Shown here in pieces: positions 40,040-49,172 of a stretch of 64,000 nucleotides of DNA. The DNA lies in assembly GCF_026153515.1 (NCBI RefSeq), contig NZ_CP110644.1:2385501-2449500 (forward strand). Direction: 5' to 3'. This DNA comes from Pseudomonas sp. KU26590. Lineage in GTDB: Bacteria > Pseudomonadota > Gammaproteobacteria > Pseudomonadales > Pseudomonadaceae. How positions within the stretch are numbered: position 1 is the first letter of the stretch; every line of letters starts with the position of its first letter. The notes below the pieces were generated by a model, which saw nothing but the letters and a program-made list of their open reading frames with translations, searched no databases and was not told the origin of the DNA. The position numbers were made by a program, and so were the translations under genes.

Positions 40040-41068
40040 ATGACGCAAGAATTGATCCTCAACCAGCGCGTAGTCCTGGCGTCCCGTCCCCAAGGCGCAC
40101 CGACCCCGGAAAACTTCCGTCTCGAGCGCGAGGCGCTGCCTGACCTGCAAGACGGCCAAGTGCAGTTGCGCACGCTCTATCTGTCCCTTGATCCCTACAT
40201 GCGTGGTCGCATGAGCGACGCCCCGTCCTATGCGGCGCCGGTGGAAATCGACGCGGTTATGGAAGGCGGCGCAGTCAGCGTGGTGGAGCAGTCGCGCAAT
40301 CCGAAATTCAAGGAAGGCGATCTGGTGGTCGGTCAGACCGGCTGGCAGACCCACAGCATTTCCGACGGCAGCAACCTGTTGATGGCGCCGAAAGACCTGC
40401 CCAGCCCGTCAATGGCCGTGGGCGTGCTCGGCATGCCGGGCATCACCGGTTACATGGGCTTGATGGACATCGGCAAGCCGCAAGCGGGCGAGACCTTGGT
40501 CGTCGCTGCGGCTTCGGGGGCAGTCGGCTCTGTGGTCGGCCAAGTGGCCAAGCTCAACGGCCTGCGCGTCGTGGGCGTTGCCGGTGGTGAAGACAAGTGC
40601 CGTTACGTGGTCGACGAGCTGGGCTTCGACGCCTGCATCGATCACCGCAGTGATGATTTCGCCGAGCAGCTGAAAGCAGCTGTTCCGAACGGCATCGACA
40701 TCTATTTCGAACTGGTCGGCGGCAAGGTGCTGGAAGCGGTCATACCGCTGCTCAACGAACGTGCGCGAGTGCCGTTGTGCGGGTTGATCGCCCATTACAA
40801 CGCGCAGAGCGAGCCAGAGGGGCCGAATCGGCTGCCGCTGTTGATGCGTACGCTGCTGACCAAGCGCGCGAAGATTCAGGGCTTCATCGTCTACGAAGAG
40901 TATTACCACCGCCTGGAAGAATTCATGCAGGCCATGATTCCGCTGGTGAAGGACGGCAAGGTGAAATTCCGCGAAGACGTGGTGGAAGGTCTGGAGAACG
41001 CGCCGGATGCGTTCATTGGCCTGCTCGACGGCAAGAACTTCGGCAAGCTGGTGGTCAAGGTCTCATGA
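40040..41068 (+). CDS. NADP-dependent oxidoreductase, CurA/leukotriene B4 reductase-like
   Basis: A 342-aa medium-chain reductase that reduces activated double bonds with NADPH. Motifs: YLSLDPYMRGRM near residue 55, GVLGMPGITGYMGL, the nucleotide-binding VVAAASGAVGSVVGQVAK, YFELVGGKVLEAV and IQGFIVYEEYYHR. No zinc-binding cysteines or histidines are seen, as in this quinone-reductase-like branch. The ATG at 40040 has GGAG 9 bases upstream. It sits between ybaB and recR, which are adjacent in many bacteria. The natural substrate is unknown. Confidence 0.9.
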   Translation: MTQELILNQRVVLASRPQGAPTPENFRLEREALPDLQDGQVQLRTLYLSLDPYMRGRMSDAPSYAAPVEIDAVMEGGAVSVVEQSRNPKFKEGDLVVGQTGWQTHSISDGSNLLMAPKDLPSPSMAVGVLGMPGITGYMGLMDIGKPQAGETLVVAAASGAVGSVVGQVAKLNGLRVVGVAGGEDKCRYVVDELGFDACIDHRSDDFAEQLKAAVPNGIDIYFELVGGKVLEAVIPLLNERARVPLCGLIAHYNAQSEPEGPNRLPLLMRTLLTKRAKIQGFIVYEEYYHRLEEFMQAMIPLVKDGKVKFREDVVEGLENAPDAFIGLLDGKNFGKLVVKVS

Positions 41069-41137
41069 CCCTGATTTGACGGTAATCAGAGGCGCGGGTA
41101 TAAACCGCGTCTCGTGTTTTTGTCGGACGTTTCTCCA

Positions 41138-41740
41138 ATGAGCTTCAGCCCCCTGATTCGCCAGTTGATCGACTCCCTGCGCATCCTGCCCGGCGTCGGT
41201 CAGAAAACCGCCCAGCGTATGGCGTTGCAGCTGCTGGAGCGCGATCGCAGCGGTGGCTCGCGTCTGTCCCAGGCGCTGAGTCAGGCGATGGAAGGCGTCG
41301 GTCACTGCAAACAATGCCGCACCCTCACCGAAGAAGAACTCTGTCCGCAGTGCTCGGACGTCCGGCGCGACGACACGTTGCTGTGCGTGGTCGAGGGTCC
41401 GATGGACGTGTATGCGGTGGAGCAGACCGGTTACCGGGGGCGCTACTTCGTGCTCAAGGGGCATCTGTCGCCGCTGGACGGTCTGGGGCCTGAGGCCATT
41501 GGCATCCCGCAGCTGGTGGCGCGGATCGAAGAGCAGGCCTCGTTCACCGAAGTCATCCTCGCCACCAACCCGACGGTTGAAGGCGAAGCGACGGCGCATT
41601 ACATCGCCCAGTTGCTCACCAACAAAGGCCTCATCACTTCACGGATCGCCCACGGCGTACCGCTGGGTGGCGAGCTGGAACTGGTCGACGGCGGCACGCT
41701 CGCCCACTCGTTCGCAGGGCGCAAGCCGATTCAGTTGTAG
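41138..41740 (+). CDS. recR: Recombination protein RecR
   Basis: Works with RecF and RecO to load RecA in gap repair. The 200-aa protein starts [20 protein letters not shown] at 41138. It has the helix-hairpin-helix [13 protein letters not shown], a zinc finger (CKQC...CPQCSD), the Toprim domain ([32 protein letters not shown]) and the C-terminal GVPLGGELE. Length and order are canonical. Confidence 0.96.
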   Translation: MSFSPLIRQLIDSLRILPGVGQKTAQRMALQLLERDRSGGSRLSQALSQAMEGVGHCKQCRTLTEEELCPQCSDVRRDDTLLCVVEGPMDVYAVEQTGYRGRYFVLKGHLSPLDGLGPEAIGIPQLVARIEEQASFTEVILATNPTVEGEATAHYIAQLLTNKGLITSRIAHGVPLGGELELVDGGTLAHSFAGRKPIQL

Positions 41741-41791
41741 TCAAAACCCCGGTCTTCAAGCTACTGGATATCTGTCGGAGCGAGCTCGGAT

Positions 41792-41925
41792 GTAGGACCG
41801 GCTTTAGCCGGGAAGGCGGCAGGTGTCACACCCCGAATCCAGGGTGCCCACACTGGCCCATTCCCGGCTGAAGCCGGTCCTACAGACACCCCGCGCACTT
41901 AGTGGGAATGGCTTTAGCCGCCAAG
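41792..41925. repeat. CCGGCTTTAGCCGG-type REP copies after recR
   Basis: Three arms: GGACCGGCTTTAGCCGGGAA at about 41795, the inverted TTCCCGGCTGAAGCCGGTCC at about 41862, and a decayed AGTGGGAATGGCTTTAGCCG at about 41900. The 309-bp gap 41741-42049 between convergent recR and apt shows nothing else. Confidence 0.75.
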
Positions 41926-42049
41926 GCGCCGGGGCATCCGCCCGACATCTCAAGCCCTGTACAAGGTGACGCGGAGCGTCACGGGACGCATGTCCACGCA
42001 AAGCGTGGGCACGATCAAGTAGAACCGATCGCCCGAGGTAGTCGCGGCG

Positions 42050-42598
42050 TTATTTATCCGTCAACGCAAACTCGGTCAGGCAGAACGTCGGGATTGCCAT
42101 GTCGCGCAGGCGTTGTGAGCCGCCCAGCTCAGGCAGGTCGATGATCGCGGCGGCTTCGTGAACCTTGGCGCCCATGCGGCGGATCAGGTTGGCGGCGGCG
42201 ACCAGGGTGCCACCGGTGGCGATCAGGTCATCGAACATCACCACCGAATCACCGTCGCACAGGCTGTCGGCGTGGACTTCCAGCAGCGCTTCGCCGTACT
42301 CGGTCTGATAGGCCTCGGCCAGCACGTCGGCCGGCAATTTCCCTTGCTTGCGAAACAGCACCAGCGGTTTGTTCAGTTCGTAGGCGACGATCGAGCCGAT
42401 GAGAAACCCGCGTGCGTCCATGGCGCCGACGTGGGTGAACTCGGCATCGATGTAACGCTGGATGAAGCTGTCGATGACCAGGCGCAGGGCCTTGGGTGAC
42501 TGGAACAGAGGGGTGATGTCACGAAAAATCACGCCGGGTTTGGGGAAGTCCACCACGGGGCGGATGAGGGATTTGATGCTCAATTCGTCGAAAATCAT
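42050..42598 (-). CDS. apt: Adenine phosphoribosyltransferase
   Basis: Purine salvage enzyme turning adenine and PRPP into AMP. The 182-aa protein starts [20 protein letters not shown] and has [10 protein letters not shown], the adenine-binding [22 protein letters not shown] and the PRPP-binding [18 protein letters not shown]. The start at 42598 matches homologues; a TTG nine codons upstream is less likely. It lies 63 bp after anr on the same strand, as in other pseudomonads. Confidence 0.96.
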   Translation of the reverse strand: MIFDELSIKSLIRPVVDFPKPGVIFRDITPLFQSPKALRLVIDSFIQRYIDAEFTHVGAMDARGFLIGSIVAYELNKPLVLFRKQGKLPADVLAEAYQTEYGEALLEVHADSLCDGDSVVMFDDLIATGGTLVAAANLIRRMGAKVHEAAAIIDLPELGGSQRLRDMAIPTFCLTEFALTDK

Positions 42599-42661
42599 AA
42601 GGATCTCGGGCAGGACATGACTCAAAAGACGTCAGTCTAAGCCCGCCCGGGCCATGATGCA

Positions 42662-43396
42662 TCAGCTTTCCAGCGATCCTCCGGCCAGCGCGCAGAGCTG
42701 AATCGGGTCGAGGATGTGGATTTCCTTGCCCTCGGCGGCGATCAACTCGTTCTGCTGAAAGCGGGTGAACACCCGGGACACGGTTTCCACCGCCAGGCCC
42801 AGGTAGTTGCCGATCTCGTTGCGCGACATGCTCAGGCGGAACTGGTTGGCGGAGAACCCCCGGGCGCGGAAGCGGGCAGAAAGGTTGACCAGAAAAGTGG
42901 CAATGCGCTCGTCGGCGGTTTTCTTCGAGAGCAGCAGCATCATCTGTTGGTCATCGCGGATTTCCCGGCTCATCACCCGCATCAGCTGGCGACGCAATTG
43001 CGGCAGTTGCACCGACAATTCGTCCAGCCGTTCGAAGGGAATTTCGCACACCGACGTGGTCTCCAGGGCCTGCGCCGTGACGGGGTAGGCCTCGGCGTCC
43101 ATCCCGGACAGCCCGACCAGTTCGCTGGGCAAGTGAAAACCGGTGAGTTGTTCTTCGCCGCTGTCGCTGAGGCTGAAGGTCTTCAGCGCGCCGGAGCGCA
43201 CGGCGTAGACAGAGTCGAACCTCTCGCCCTGGCGAAACAGGAAATCGCCCTTCTTCAGCGGGCGCCCGCGTTTGACGATTTCGTCCAGTGCATCCATGTC
43301 TTCCATGTTCAATGAAAGCGGAAGGCACAACGGGGCCAAGCTGCAATCCTTGCAGTGGGTCTGGGTGTGAGCGCGCAGTTTGACTGGCTCAGACAT
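42662..43396 (-). CDS. anr: Oxygen-sensing regulator Anr (Fnr family)
   Basis: Global activator of microaerobic and anaerobic genes through a [4Fe-4S] cluster lost in oxygen. The 244-aa protein (ATG at 43396 with AGGAAT 6-11 bases upstream) has the cluster cysteines C15, C18 and C24 in [11 protein letters not shown] and a later one in [10 protein letters not shown] cyclic-nucleotide-fold domain follows, then the helix-turn-helix [20 protein letters not shown] with the E--SR contacts that recognise TTGAT-N4-ATCAA. It stands next to hemN and the cbb3 genes that it is known to control in other pseudomonads. Confidence 0.96.
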   Translation of the reverse strand: MSEPVKLRAHTQTHCKDCSLAPLCLPLSLNMEDMDALDEIVKRGRPLKKGDFLFRQGERFDSVYAVRSGALKTFSLSDSGEEQLTGFHLPSELVGLSGMDAEAYPVTAQALETTSVCEIPFERLDELSVQLPQLRRQLMRVMSREIRDDQQMMLLLSKKTADERIATFLVNLSARFRARGFSANQFRLSMSRNEIGNYLGLAVETVSRVFTRFQQNELIAAEGKEIHILDPIQLCALAGGSLES

Positions 43397-43530
43397 CGGG
43401 TAATTCCTTTTGCAGAAACACACATAAGTCGTAAGGGTAACTCAGCGGTCAACCCTGCGACTACCACGCGCCTTCCATGGCCAGAAATGATTCCTCCGCG
43501 CCAGGCGGAACGTTTCTGTATCACCTGGGC

Positions 43531-44913
43531 CTATATCACCTGGGAATAGCGCTGACGGTTCTGCGTGCCCAGATACCCGTCGAACACCATGCAGATCGAG
43601 CGCACCAGCAGTCGTCCCGCCGGCGTGACGGTGATACCTGTCGGGCCCAGATGAATCAGCCCATTCGTGGCCATGGTCAGCAATTGCGGCCACTGCTCGC
43701 GGAAATATTCGCGAAAGTGGATGGAAAACTGTTCCTCGACGGGGGCGAAATCGAGGCGGAAATGGCAAATCAGTTGCCCGATGATGGCGCGCCGCAGTTG
43801 GTCGTCCTCGTTGCAGCGCAGACCGCGTTTGGTCGCCAGTTGGTCGCTGGCCAGCAGGGTCTGGTATTCGGTGAGATCGCTGGTGTTTTGCGCATACAGC
43901 TCGCCGAGCTGGCTGAGGGCCGAGACGCCGAGGCCGATCAGGTCGCAGTGGCCATGGGTGGAGTAGCCCTGAAAATTGCGCTGCAACGTGCCTTCTTCCT
44001 GGGCGATGGCCAGGTCGTCATCGGGCAGGGCGAAATGGTCCATACCGATGTAACGGTAGCCCGCACGGGTCAGTTGCTCGATGGTGCGCTGGAGCATCTC
44101 CAGCTTCTGCTCAGGGCTGGGCAACTGCGCCGCGTCGATGCGCCGCTGGGGCATGAAACGCTCGGGCAGGTGCGCGTAATTGAACACCGCAAGCCGGTCG
44201 GGCTGCAGGGCGATCACCTGGTCAACGGTGCGGGCAAAACCTTCGGGCGTCTGCAGCGGCAGGCCGTAGATGAGGTCGATGTTCACCGAGCGAAACTGCA
44301 AGGTGCGCGCCGCTTCGACGATGGCGCGGGTCTCTTCCAGGCTCTGCAAACGGTTGATCGCCCGCTGCACCAGCGGATCAAGATCCTGCACGCCGATGCT
44401 GACGCGGTTGAAGCCCAGCTCGCGCAACAGGCCCATGGTCGACCAGTCTGCCTCGCGGGGGTCGATCTCGATGCCGTAGTCGCCGGAGTGGTCATCGAGC
44501 AGGGTGAAGTGCTGGCGCAGATAAGCCATGAGCTGGCGCAGTTCGAGGTGACTGAGAAAGGTCGGGGTGCCACCGCCGAAGTGCAATTGCTCGACCACCT
44601 GACGATCATCGACATGGGCGGCGATCAGGCTGATCTCGCGCTCCAGGCGTTGCAGATAGGCCTGGGCGCGACCGCGGTCCTTGGTGATGACTTTGTTGCA
44701 GGCACAGTAGTAGCAAATGTTGGCGCAGAACGGGATGTGCACGTACAGCGACAACGGCCGTGACGCCTTGCGACTGTCACGCAGCGCCTGCAGCAGTTCG
44801 AAGGCGCCAACCTGCGTATGAAATTGCACGGCGGTGGGGTAGGACGTGTAACGCGGCCCCGCCAGATCGTAGCGGCGGATGAGTTCAGAATCCCAACGGA
44901 GGTCGTCGAGCAT
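43531..44913 (-). CDS. hemN: Oxygen-independent coproporphyrinogen III oxidase
   Basis: Radical-SAM enzyme of haem synthesis that works without oxygen. The 460-aa protein has the radical SAM cysteines C63, C67 and C70 in PFCANICYYCACNK, the SAM-binding HFGGGTPTFL, and FNRVSIGVQDLDP, NIDLIYGLPLQT, with a HemN C-terminal region including YRYIGMDHFALPDDDLA. Length is typical. An Anr box lies about 60 bp upstream (44974-44987), so induction at low oxygen is expected. It is upstream of anr. Confidence 0.97.
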   Translation of the reverse strand: MLDDLRWDSELIRRYDLAGPRYTSYPTAVQFHTQVGAFELLQALRDSRKASRPLSLYVHIPFCANICYYCACNKVITKDRGRAQAYLQRLEREISLIAAHVDDRQVVEQLHFGGGTPTFLSHLELRQLMAYLRQHFTLLDDHSGDYGIEIDPREADWSTMGLLRELGFNRVSIGVQDLDPLVQRAINRLQSLEETRAIVEAARTLQFRSVNIDLIYGLPLQTPEGFARTVDQVIALQPDRLAVFNYAHLPERFMPQRRIDAAQLPSPEQKLEMLQRTIEQLTRAGYRYIGMDHFALPDDDLAIAQEEGTLQRNFQGYSTHGHCDLIGLGVSALSQLGELYAQNTSDLTEYQTLLASDQLATKRGLRCNEDDQLRRAIIGQLICHFRLDFAPVEEQFSIHFREYFREQWPQLLTMATNGLIHLGPTGITVTPAGRLLVRSICMVFDGYLGTQNRQRYSQVI

Positions 44914-44973
44914 GGGGGCATTCCCGAGAAGGATGGCGGTGCGGGCAGTGTAGGGAGCGCTCAGGTGAGGGCG

Positions 44974-44987
44974 TTGATCTGGGTCAA
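44974..44987. promoter_or_regulatory. Anr/Fnr box before hemN
   Basis: TTGATCTGGGTCAA matches the TTGAT-N4-ATCAA consensus in 9 of 10 defined positions. It lies 61 bp before the hemN start. Anr itself is encoded two genes downstream. Confidence 0.75.
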
Positions 44988-45003
44988 TGGATGGGGGCAG
45001 CGA

Positions 45004-45762
45004 TTACTCGTGCTCCATGCCTGCATGATTGATGGTGGGGTTCATTCCCTGATTCATTCCGTGACCCATCGTGTGAGGCGTGTGCCCCATCAGCCACTGT
45101 TGATGCGGGCCGGGGAGTGTCCACAGGCCGAACAGAATCACCAGCAGCCCGCCCGCCACGCGCACGCTGCGCCGACGGAGCAGGGCGGTGATGCGCTCGG
45201 CGGCCAGGCCCGTGGCGAGCAGCACTGGCCAGGTGCCGACGCCGAACGCGAGCATCAGCAACGCGCTGTGCAGCGCATTGCCCTGGCTCGCCGACCACAG
45301 CAGCGTGCTGTAAACCAGCCCGCACGGCAGCCAGCCCCACACCGCCCCAAGGAGTAAAGCCCGGGGCATCGTCGACACCGGCATCAGGCGGCGGGCCATC
45401 GGTTGCAGGTAGCGCCAGACCCCACGGCCCAGGCCTTCGATGCGGGTCAGGCCGCTCCACCATCCGGCCAGGTACAGGCCCATGGTGATCATCAGCAACC
45501 CCGCTATCACCCGCAACAGCATCGCCCCCGGGCTGTTGGCGACGGCCCAGCCGAGCATGCCGATCAGCAATCCCGCGCAGGCGTAGCTGAAAACACGCCC
45601 GACGTTGTAGGCCATCAGCAGGCGCAGGCGTTGTCCGCGTTGCTCCTTAGGGATTGCAAAAGTGAGCGCGCCCATCAGGCCGCCGCACATGCCCAGGCAA
45701 TGGCCACCGCCGAGCAGGCCCAGGACAAGGGCGGAGAGGAGTTGGGGGAGGAGGTCAGACAT
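45004..45762 (-). CDS. TauE/SafE-like membrane protein of the cbb3 cluster
   Basis: The 252-aa integral membrane protein starts MSDLLPQLLSALVLGLLGGG and has the conserved GGHCLGMCGGLMGALTFA motif, about six hydrophobic segments, LLGAVWGWLPCGLVYSTLL, and a His/Met-rich C-terminal tail (HTPHTMGHGMNQ). It belongs to the sulfite exporter TauE/SafE or DsbD-like family commonly found between hemN and ccoS. The Cys and His/Met residues hint at metal (copper) handling for cbb3 assembly, which is inference. The start at 45762 follows the family; upstream codons look non-coding. Confidence 0.85.
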   Translation of the reverse strand: MSDLLPQLLSALVLGLLGGGHCLGMCGGLMGALTFAIPKEQRGQRLRLLMAYNVGRVFSYACAGLLIGMLGWAVANSPGAMLLRVIAGLLMITMGLYLAGWWSGLTRIEGLGRGVWRYLQPMARRLMPVSTMPRALLLGAVWGWLPCGLVYSTLLWSASQGNALHSALLMLAFGVGTWPVLLATGLAAERITALLRRRSVRVAGGLLVILFGLWTLPGPHQQWLMGHTPHTMGHGMNQGMNPTINHAGMEHE

Positions 45763-45803
45763 CGGTGAGACCTGGAAGTCCTGCGCTGTTTGTGCCGGCG
45801 TCA

Positions 45804-45868
45804 TCGCGGGCAAGCGCGCGCCTGCAGGGGATCGCATTCCAGTGTAGGAGTGAGCTTGCTCGCGATGG
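45804..45868. repeat. REP pair before ccoS
   Basis: GCGGGCAAGCGCGC and the imperfect inverted GTGAGCTTGCTCGCGATGG form a degenerate pair between the TauE-like gene and ccoS. Confidence 0.55.
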
Positions 45869-45900
45869 CTTACTCAAACGCGCTGCATAAACCAACTGAC

Positions 45901-46116
45901 TCACTGGGTCAGATCCCCCTCATGGTCCGCTTTGCCTTTCCCCGAAGCCTCATCCACCCCGGCCTTGTGCCCCGGATCCTGATCTTCGAACAGAATGCTG
46001 TGGGCCGGGCCGTCCAGGTCGTCGTACTGACCGCTGTCCACCGCCCAGAAAAACACGTAAATCGCCACCGCCACAATCAGCAGCGCCACCGGAATCATGA
46101 TGTAGAGCGCAGGCAT
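45901..46116 (-). CDS. ccoS: Cbb3 oxidase maturation protein CcoS
   Basis: The 71-aa membrane protein has one N-terminal membrane helix (about residues 4-25, LYIMIPVALLIVAVAIYVFF) and the CcoS signature FFWAVDSGQYDDLDGPAHSILFEDQ. It is needed for cofactor insertion into CcoN. It lies 25 bp after ccoI on the same strand; overall operon order is ccoG-H-I-S. Confidence 0.94.
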   Translation of the reverse strand: MPALYIMIPVALLIVAVAIYVFFWAVDSGQYDDLDGPAHSILFEDQDPGHKAGVDEASGKGKADHEGDLTQ

Positions 46117-46141
46117 CGGGCCTCCGGATAGGTTCGTGTGT

Positions 46142-48625
46142 TCATGGGGTCACCGCCTGATGGGCAGCTATGGATTCTGCAGAAAGCAGCTTCATCCGCG
46201 TCAGACGCAACGCGTTCAACACCACCACCAGCGAACTCACCGACATCCCCGCCGCCGCCCACAACGGCGTCACCCAGCCCAGCGCCGCGAAGGGCAGAAC
46301 CAGCCCGTTATACAGCCCCGCCCACGCCAGGTTTTCCAGAATGATCCGCCGTGTGCGCCGAGCAAGGGCAAAAGCATCCACCAACACGTGCAGCCGGTTC
46401 GACAGCAGCACCGCATCGGCGCTGGTCTTGGCCAGATCGGTGGCCGAACCCATGGCGATGCTGATGTCGGCCGCCGCCAGCACCGGCACATCATTGACCC
46501 CGTCGCCGATCACTAGAATGGTCCGGCCCTCGGCGCGCAGCTGTTGAAGAATAGCGAGCTTGTCATCCGGCCGTAGGCTGCCCCGGGCGTCATCGATCTG
46601 CAACTGAGTCGCGACGCTGGACACCATGGGCGAGCTGTCGCCGGACAACAACAACGTCTGCCAGCCGCGCTGTTTGCACGCCTCGACCAGCGCCGCCGCG
46701 TCGTCCCGCAACCGATCATCCAGCACCAGCCAGGCGAGGGCTTGGGTGTCATCTCCCAGCAACAACCACTGACCGGGCTCATGCGGCATCGATGGAACGG
46801 CGACGCCGCTCAAGGCGCAGACAAACGCGGGTTGACCGATGCGTAACGGGCGCCCATTAACGACGCCTTCCAGCCCCAACCCCGGCGTAGCGACCACCCC
46901 TTCAGCGGTCAGCGGCGTCTTGCCGAATGCGCGAGCAATGGGGTGTTCGGAACGGCTTTCCAGCGCCGCCGCCAGGCTCAAACAGTCGTCACTGCTCAGC
47001 GCGCCAAGGCTGCGAATTGCCCTTAACGTCAGGCGCCCTTCGGTCAGCGTGCCGGTCTTGTCGAAGATCACCGTGTCGATCCGGTTCAGCCCCTCCAGCA
47101 CATGGCCACGGGTGAGCAACAATCCGAGTCTGTGCAGCGTGCCGGTGGCGGCGGTCAGCGCAGTCGGCGTCGCCAGCGACAAGGCGCACGGGCAGGTGGC
47201 GACGAGCATCGCCAGCACAATCCAGAACGCGCGACCGGCATCGAGCTGCCACCAGACCACGCCGACACACGCCGCCAGCACCAGCGAAATCAGCAAAAAC
47301 CACTGCGCCGCGCGATCTGCCATTTGCGCTAGGGGCGGTTTCTCCGATTGTGCGCGTTCCAGCAGTCGGACGACGGCAGAGAGACGCGTGTCAGCGCCGA
47401 GGGCGAGCACTTCCACCGTCAGCACGCTTTCCATATTGGCGGTGCCGGCGGTGACGGCGTCGCCCACCTGACGGGGCTGCGGCAGGTACTCGCCGGTGAG
47501 CAGCGATTCGTCGACGCTCGACCGACCCGCGATGATTCGGCCGTCCGCCGGCAACAGCGCGCCGGGGTGCACCAGCACGTGATCGTGCAGACGCAGTTGA
47601 TCAGTCAGGACGCGCTCGGTCTGACCGTCCGAGCTCAGGCGCAGGCACGAAGCGGGCAGGAGATTGACCAGTTGCGCCGTCGCTAAGTGGGTGCGTTCCC
47701 GGGCGCGACGCTCAAGGTAACGGCCGGTGAGCAGGAACAGCGCGAACATGCCGACGGCGTCGAAATACAATTCGCCAACGCCGGTGACCGCCGTCCAGAG
47801 GCCCGCCAGATACGCCGCGCCAATGGCCAGGGACACCGAAACGTCCATGGTCAGATGGCGCGCGCGCAGGTCGCGAAGCGCCCCTTTGAAGAACGGCGCA
47901 CAGCTGTAAAACACGATGGGCGTCGTCAGAAACATCGCCACCCAGCGCAGGATCGTGTGCATCTCGGGGCTGAGGTCGATGTTGAATTCCGGCCAAGTCG
48001 CCATGGTTGCCATCATCGCCTGAAACCATAGGAGCCCGGCGACGCCCAGTTGACGCAGGCTGCGACGGTTTTCCCGGGCCAGATGCTCGGCCGCTTTATC
48101 CGCCTGATAAGGGTGGCCGGCGTAACCGATGCTGCGCAGCTCGGACAGCACCTCGCTCAAGGGCAATGGCTGGTCGTGCCAGCGCAGGTGCAGGCGATGA
48201 CTGGACAGGTTCAGCCGCGCCTCGACCACAGCGGGCAGCGTGCGCAGATGCCGCTCGATCAGCCAGCCGCAGGCCGCGCAGGTGATGCCCTCGATCATCA
48301 GCGTCGTTTCAGCCACATCGCCGGCAACATCGCCAGCGGAGGTGTCATGGCGGACAAAGGGCGCCTGGACGTCGGGCCGATCAACGAGGGCCTGTTCGTC
48401 GGCCAAAGGCGTCGGTAATACCTGAGGATTGACCGACGCTTCGCTGCGATGCAGGTAATAGCCCTCCAGGCCGCCGGCGACGATGGCGTCGGCCACGGCC
48501 TGACAACCGGGGCAGCAGAATTCCCGCGCCTCACCCAGCACCGAAGCCACGAAGCGCCCGTCCGCCGGGACGGGCAACGCACAGTGGTAGCAAAACTGCA
48601 GGGTTTTCGTTTGAGTGGCTTTCAC
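46142..48625 (-). CDS. ccoI: Copper-exporting P1B-ATPase CcoI
   Basis: Moves copper out of the cytoplasm for delivery to cbb3 oxidase. The 827-aa protein has an N-terminal CxxC (FCYHC) and a second cluster (CCPGCQ), a heavy-metal-associated domain (GITCAACGWLIERHL), membrane segments with the CPC motif in TCPCALSLATP, DKTGTLTEG, and the hinge GDGVNDVPVLAAADI. Its start at 48625 overlaps nothing; ccoH begins one base away on the same strand (stop of ccoH at 48627). The layout is standard for FixI/CcoI. Confidence 0.96.
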   Translation of the reverse strand: MKATQTKTLQFCYHCALPVPADGRFVASVLGEAREFCCPGCQAVADAIVAGGLEGYYLHRSEASVNPQVLPTPLADEQALVDRPDVQAPFVRHDTSAGDVAGDVAETTLMIEGITCAACGWLIERHLRTLPAVVEARLNLSSHRLHLRWHDQPLPLSEVLSELRSIGYAGHPYQADKAAEHLARENRRSLRQLGVAGLLWFQAMMATMATWPEFNIDLSPEMHTILRWVAMFLTTPIVFYSCAPFFKGALRDLRARHLTMDVSVSLAIGAAYLAGLWTAVTGVGELYFDAVGMFALFLLTGRYLERRARERTHLATAQLVNLLPASCLRLSSDGQTERVLTDQLRLHDHVLVHPGALLPADGRIIAGRSSVDESLLTGEYLPQPRQVGDAVTAGTANMESVLTVEVLALGADTRLSAVVRLLERAQSEKPPLAQMADRAAQWFLLISLVLAACVGVVWWQLDAGRAFWIVLAMLVATCPCALSLATPTALTAATGTLHRLGLLLTRGHVLEGLNRIDTVIFDKTGTLTEGRLTLRAIRSLGALSSDDCLSLAAALESRSEHPIARAFGKTPLTAEGVVATPGLGLEGVVNGRPLRIGQPAFVCALSGVAVPSMPHEPGQWLLLGDDTQALAWLVLDDRLRDDAAALVEACKQRGWQTLLLSGDSSPMVSSVATQLQIDDARGSLRPDDKLAILQQLRAEGRTILVIGDGVNDVPVLAAADISIAMGSATDLAKTSADAVLLSNRLHVLVDAFALARRTRRIILENLAWAGLYNGLVLPFAALGWVTPLWAAAGMSVSSLVVVLNALRLTRMKLLSAESIAAHQAVTP

Positions 48626-48626
48626 G

Positions 48627-49169
48627 TCAATGCCGGTCCGCGCCCTGAATCGGCTCGTCGCCCAGGGTCAGTGGCTGCCCGGATACGATCCGTTCTTCCT
48701 CGAACAGGCGCCAGGTCTGGCCGTTTTCCACGCCCAGCAATTCGACGAAGCGCCGGCCGTCGACCCTGTCGCCCAGCTGCCCGACGTAACGCCCTGGCTG
48801 CGAAGGCGTGCGCGCCATCACCACTTTGCGGTCCTTGTCCGGCTGGGTCGGGGAGATCAGGTTCAGCACCAGGGTTTCCGGCTGACTGGCGCCGCTCAGT
48901 TGCACATCCACTTCACCGGTCAGCTCGTCGAGGCCCACGCGGGCTTGCAGGTTGAGGGACTGACCCAGCAACTCGCGGTCGAGGGAGCGGTTGATGCCTT
49001 TCCCGGCCTCGTAATAGTTGTCAGTAACGAGGTTGTCCGGGTGGGTGACGGCGATGGTGACCATGGCCAGGGTCAATGCCACCGAGCAGGTCAGAATGGC
49101 AATGATGATCCACGGCCATAAATGCCGGTGCCAGGGACTTGCTGCGGTGACTGCGGTCATTTCCGACAT
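48627..49169 (-). CDS. ccoH: Cbb3 oxidase assembly protein CcoH
   Basis: The 180-aa membrane-anchored protein has one N-terminal helix (about residues 17-41, LWPWIIIAILTCSVALTLAM), DNLVTDNYYEAGKGINR, the FixH signature, and a periplasmic beta domain. It interacts with cbb3 subunits during assembly. It is directly between ccoG and ccoI. Confidence 0.93.
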   Translation of the reverse strand: MSEMTAVTAASPWHRHLWPWIIIAILTCSVALTLAMVTIAVTHPDNLVTDNYYEAGKGINRSLDRELLGQSLNLQARVGLDELTGEVDVQLSGASQPETLVLNLISPTQPDKDRKVVMARTPSQPGRYVGQLGDRVDGRRFVELLGVENGQTWRLFEEERIVSGQPLTLGDEPIQGADRH

Positions 49170-49172
49170 CTC

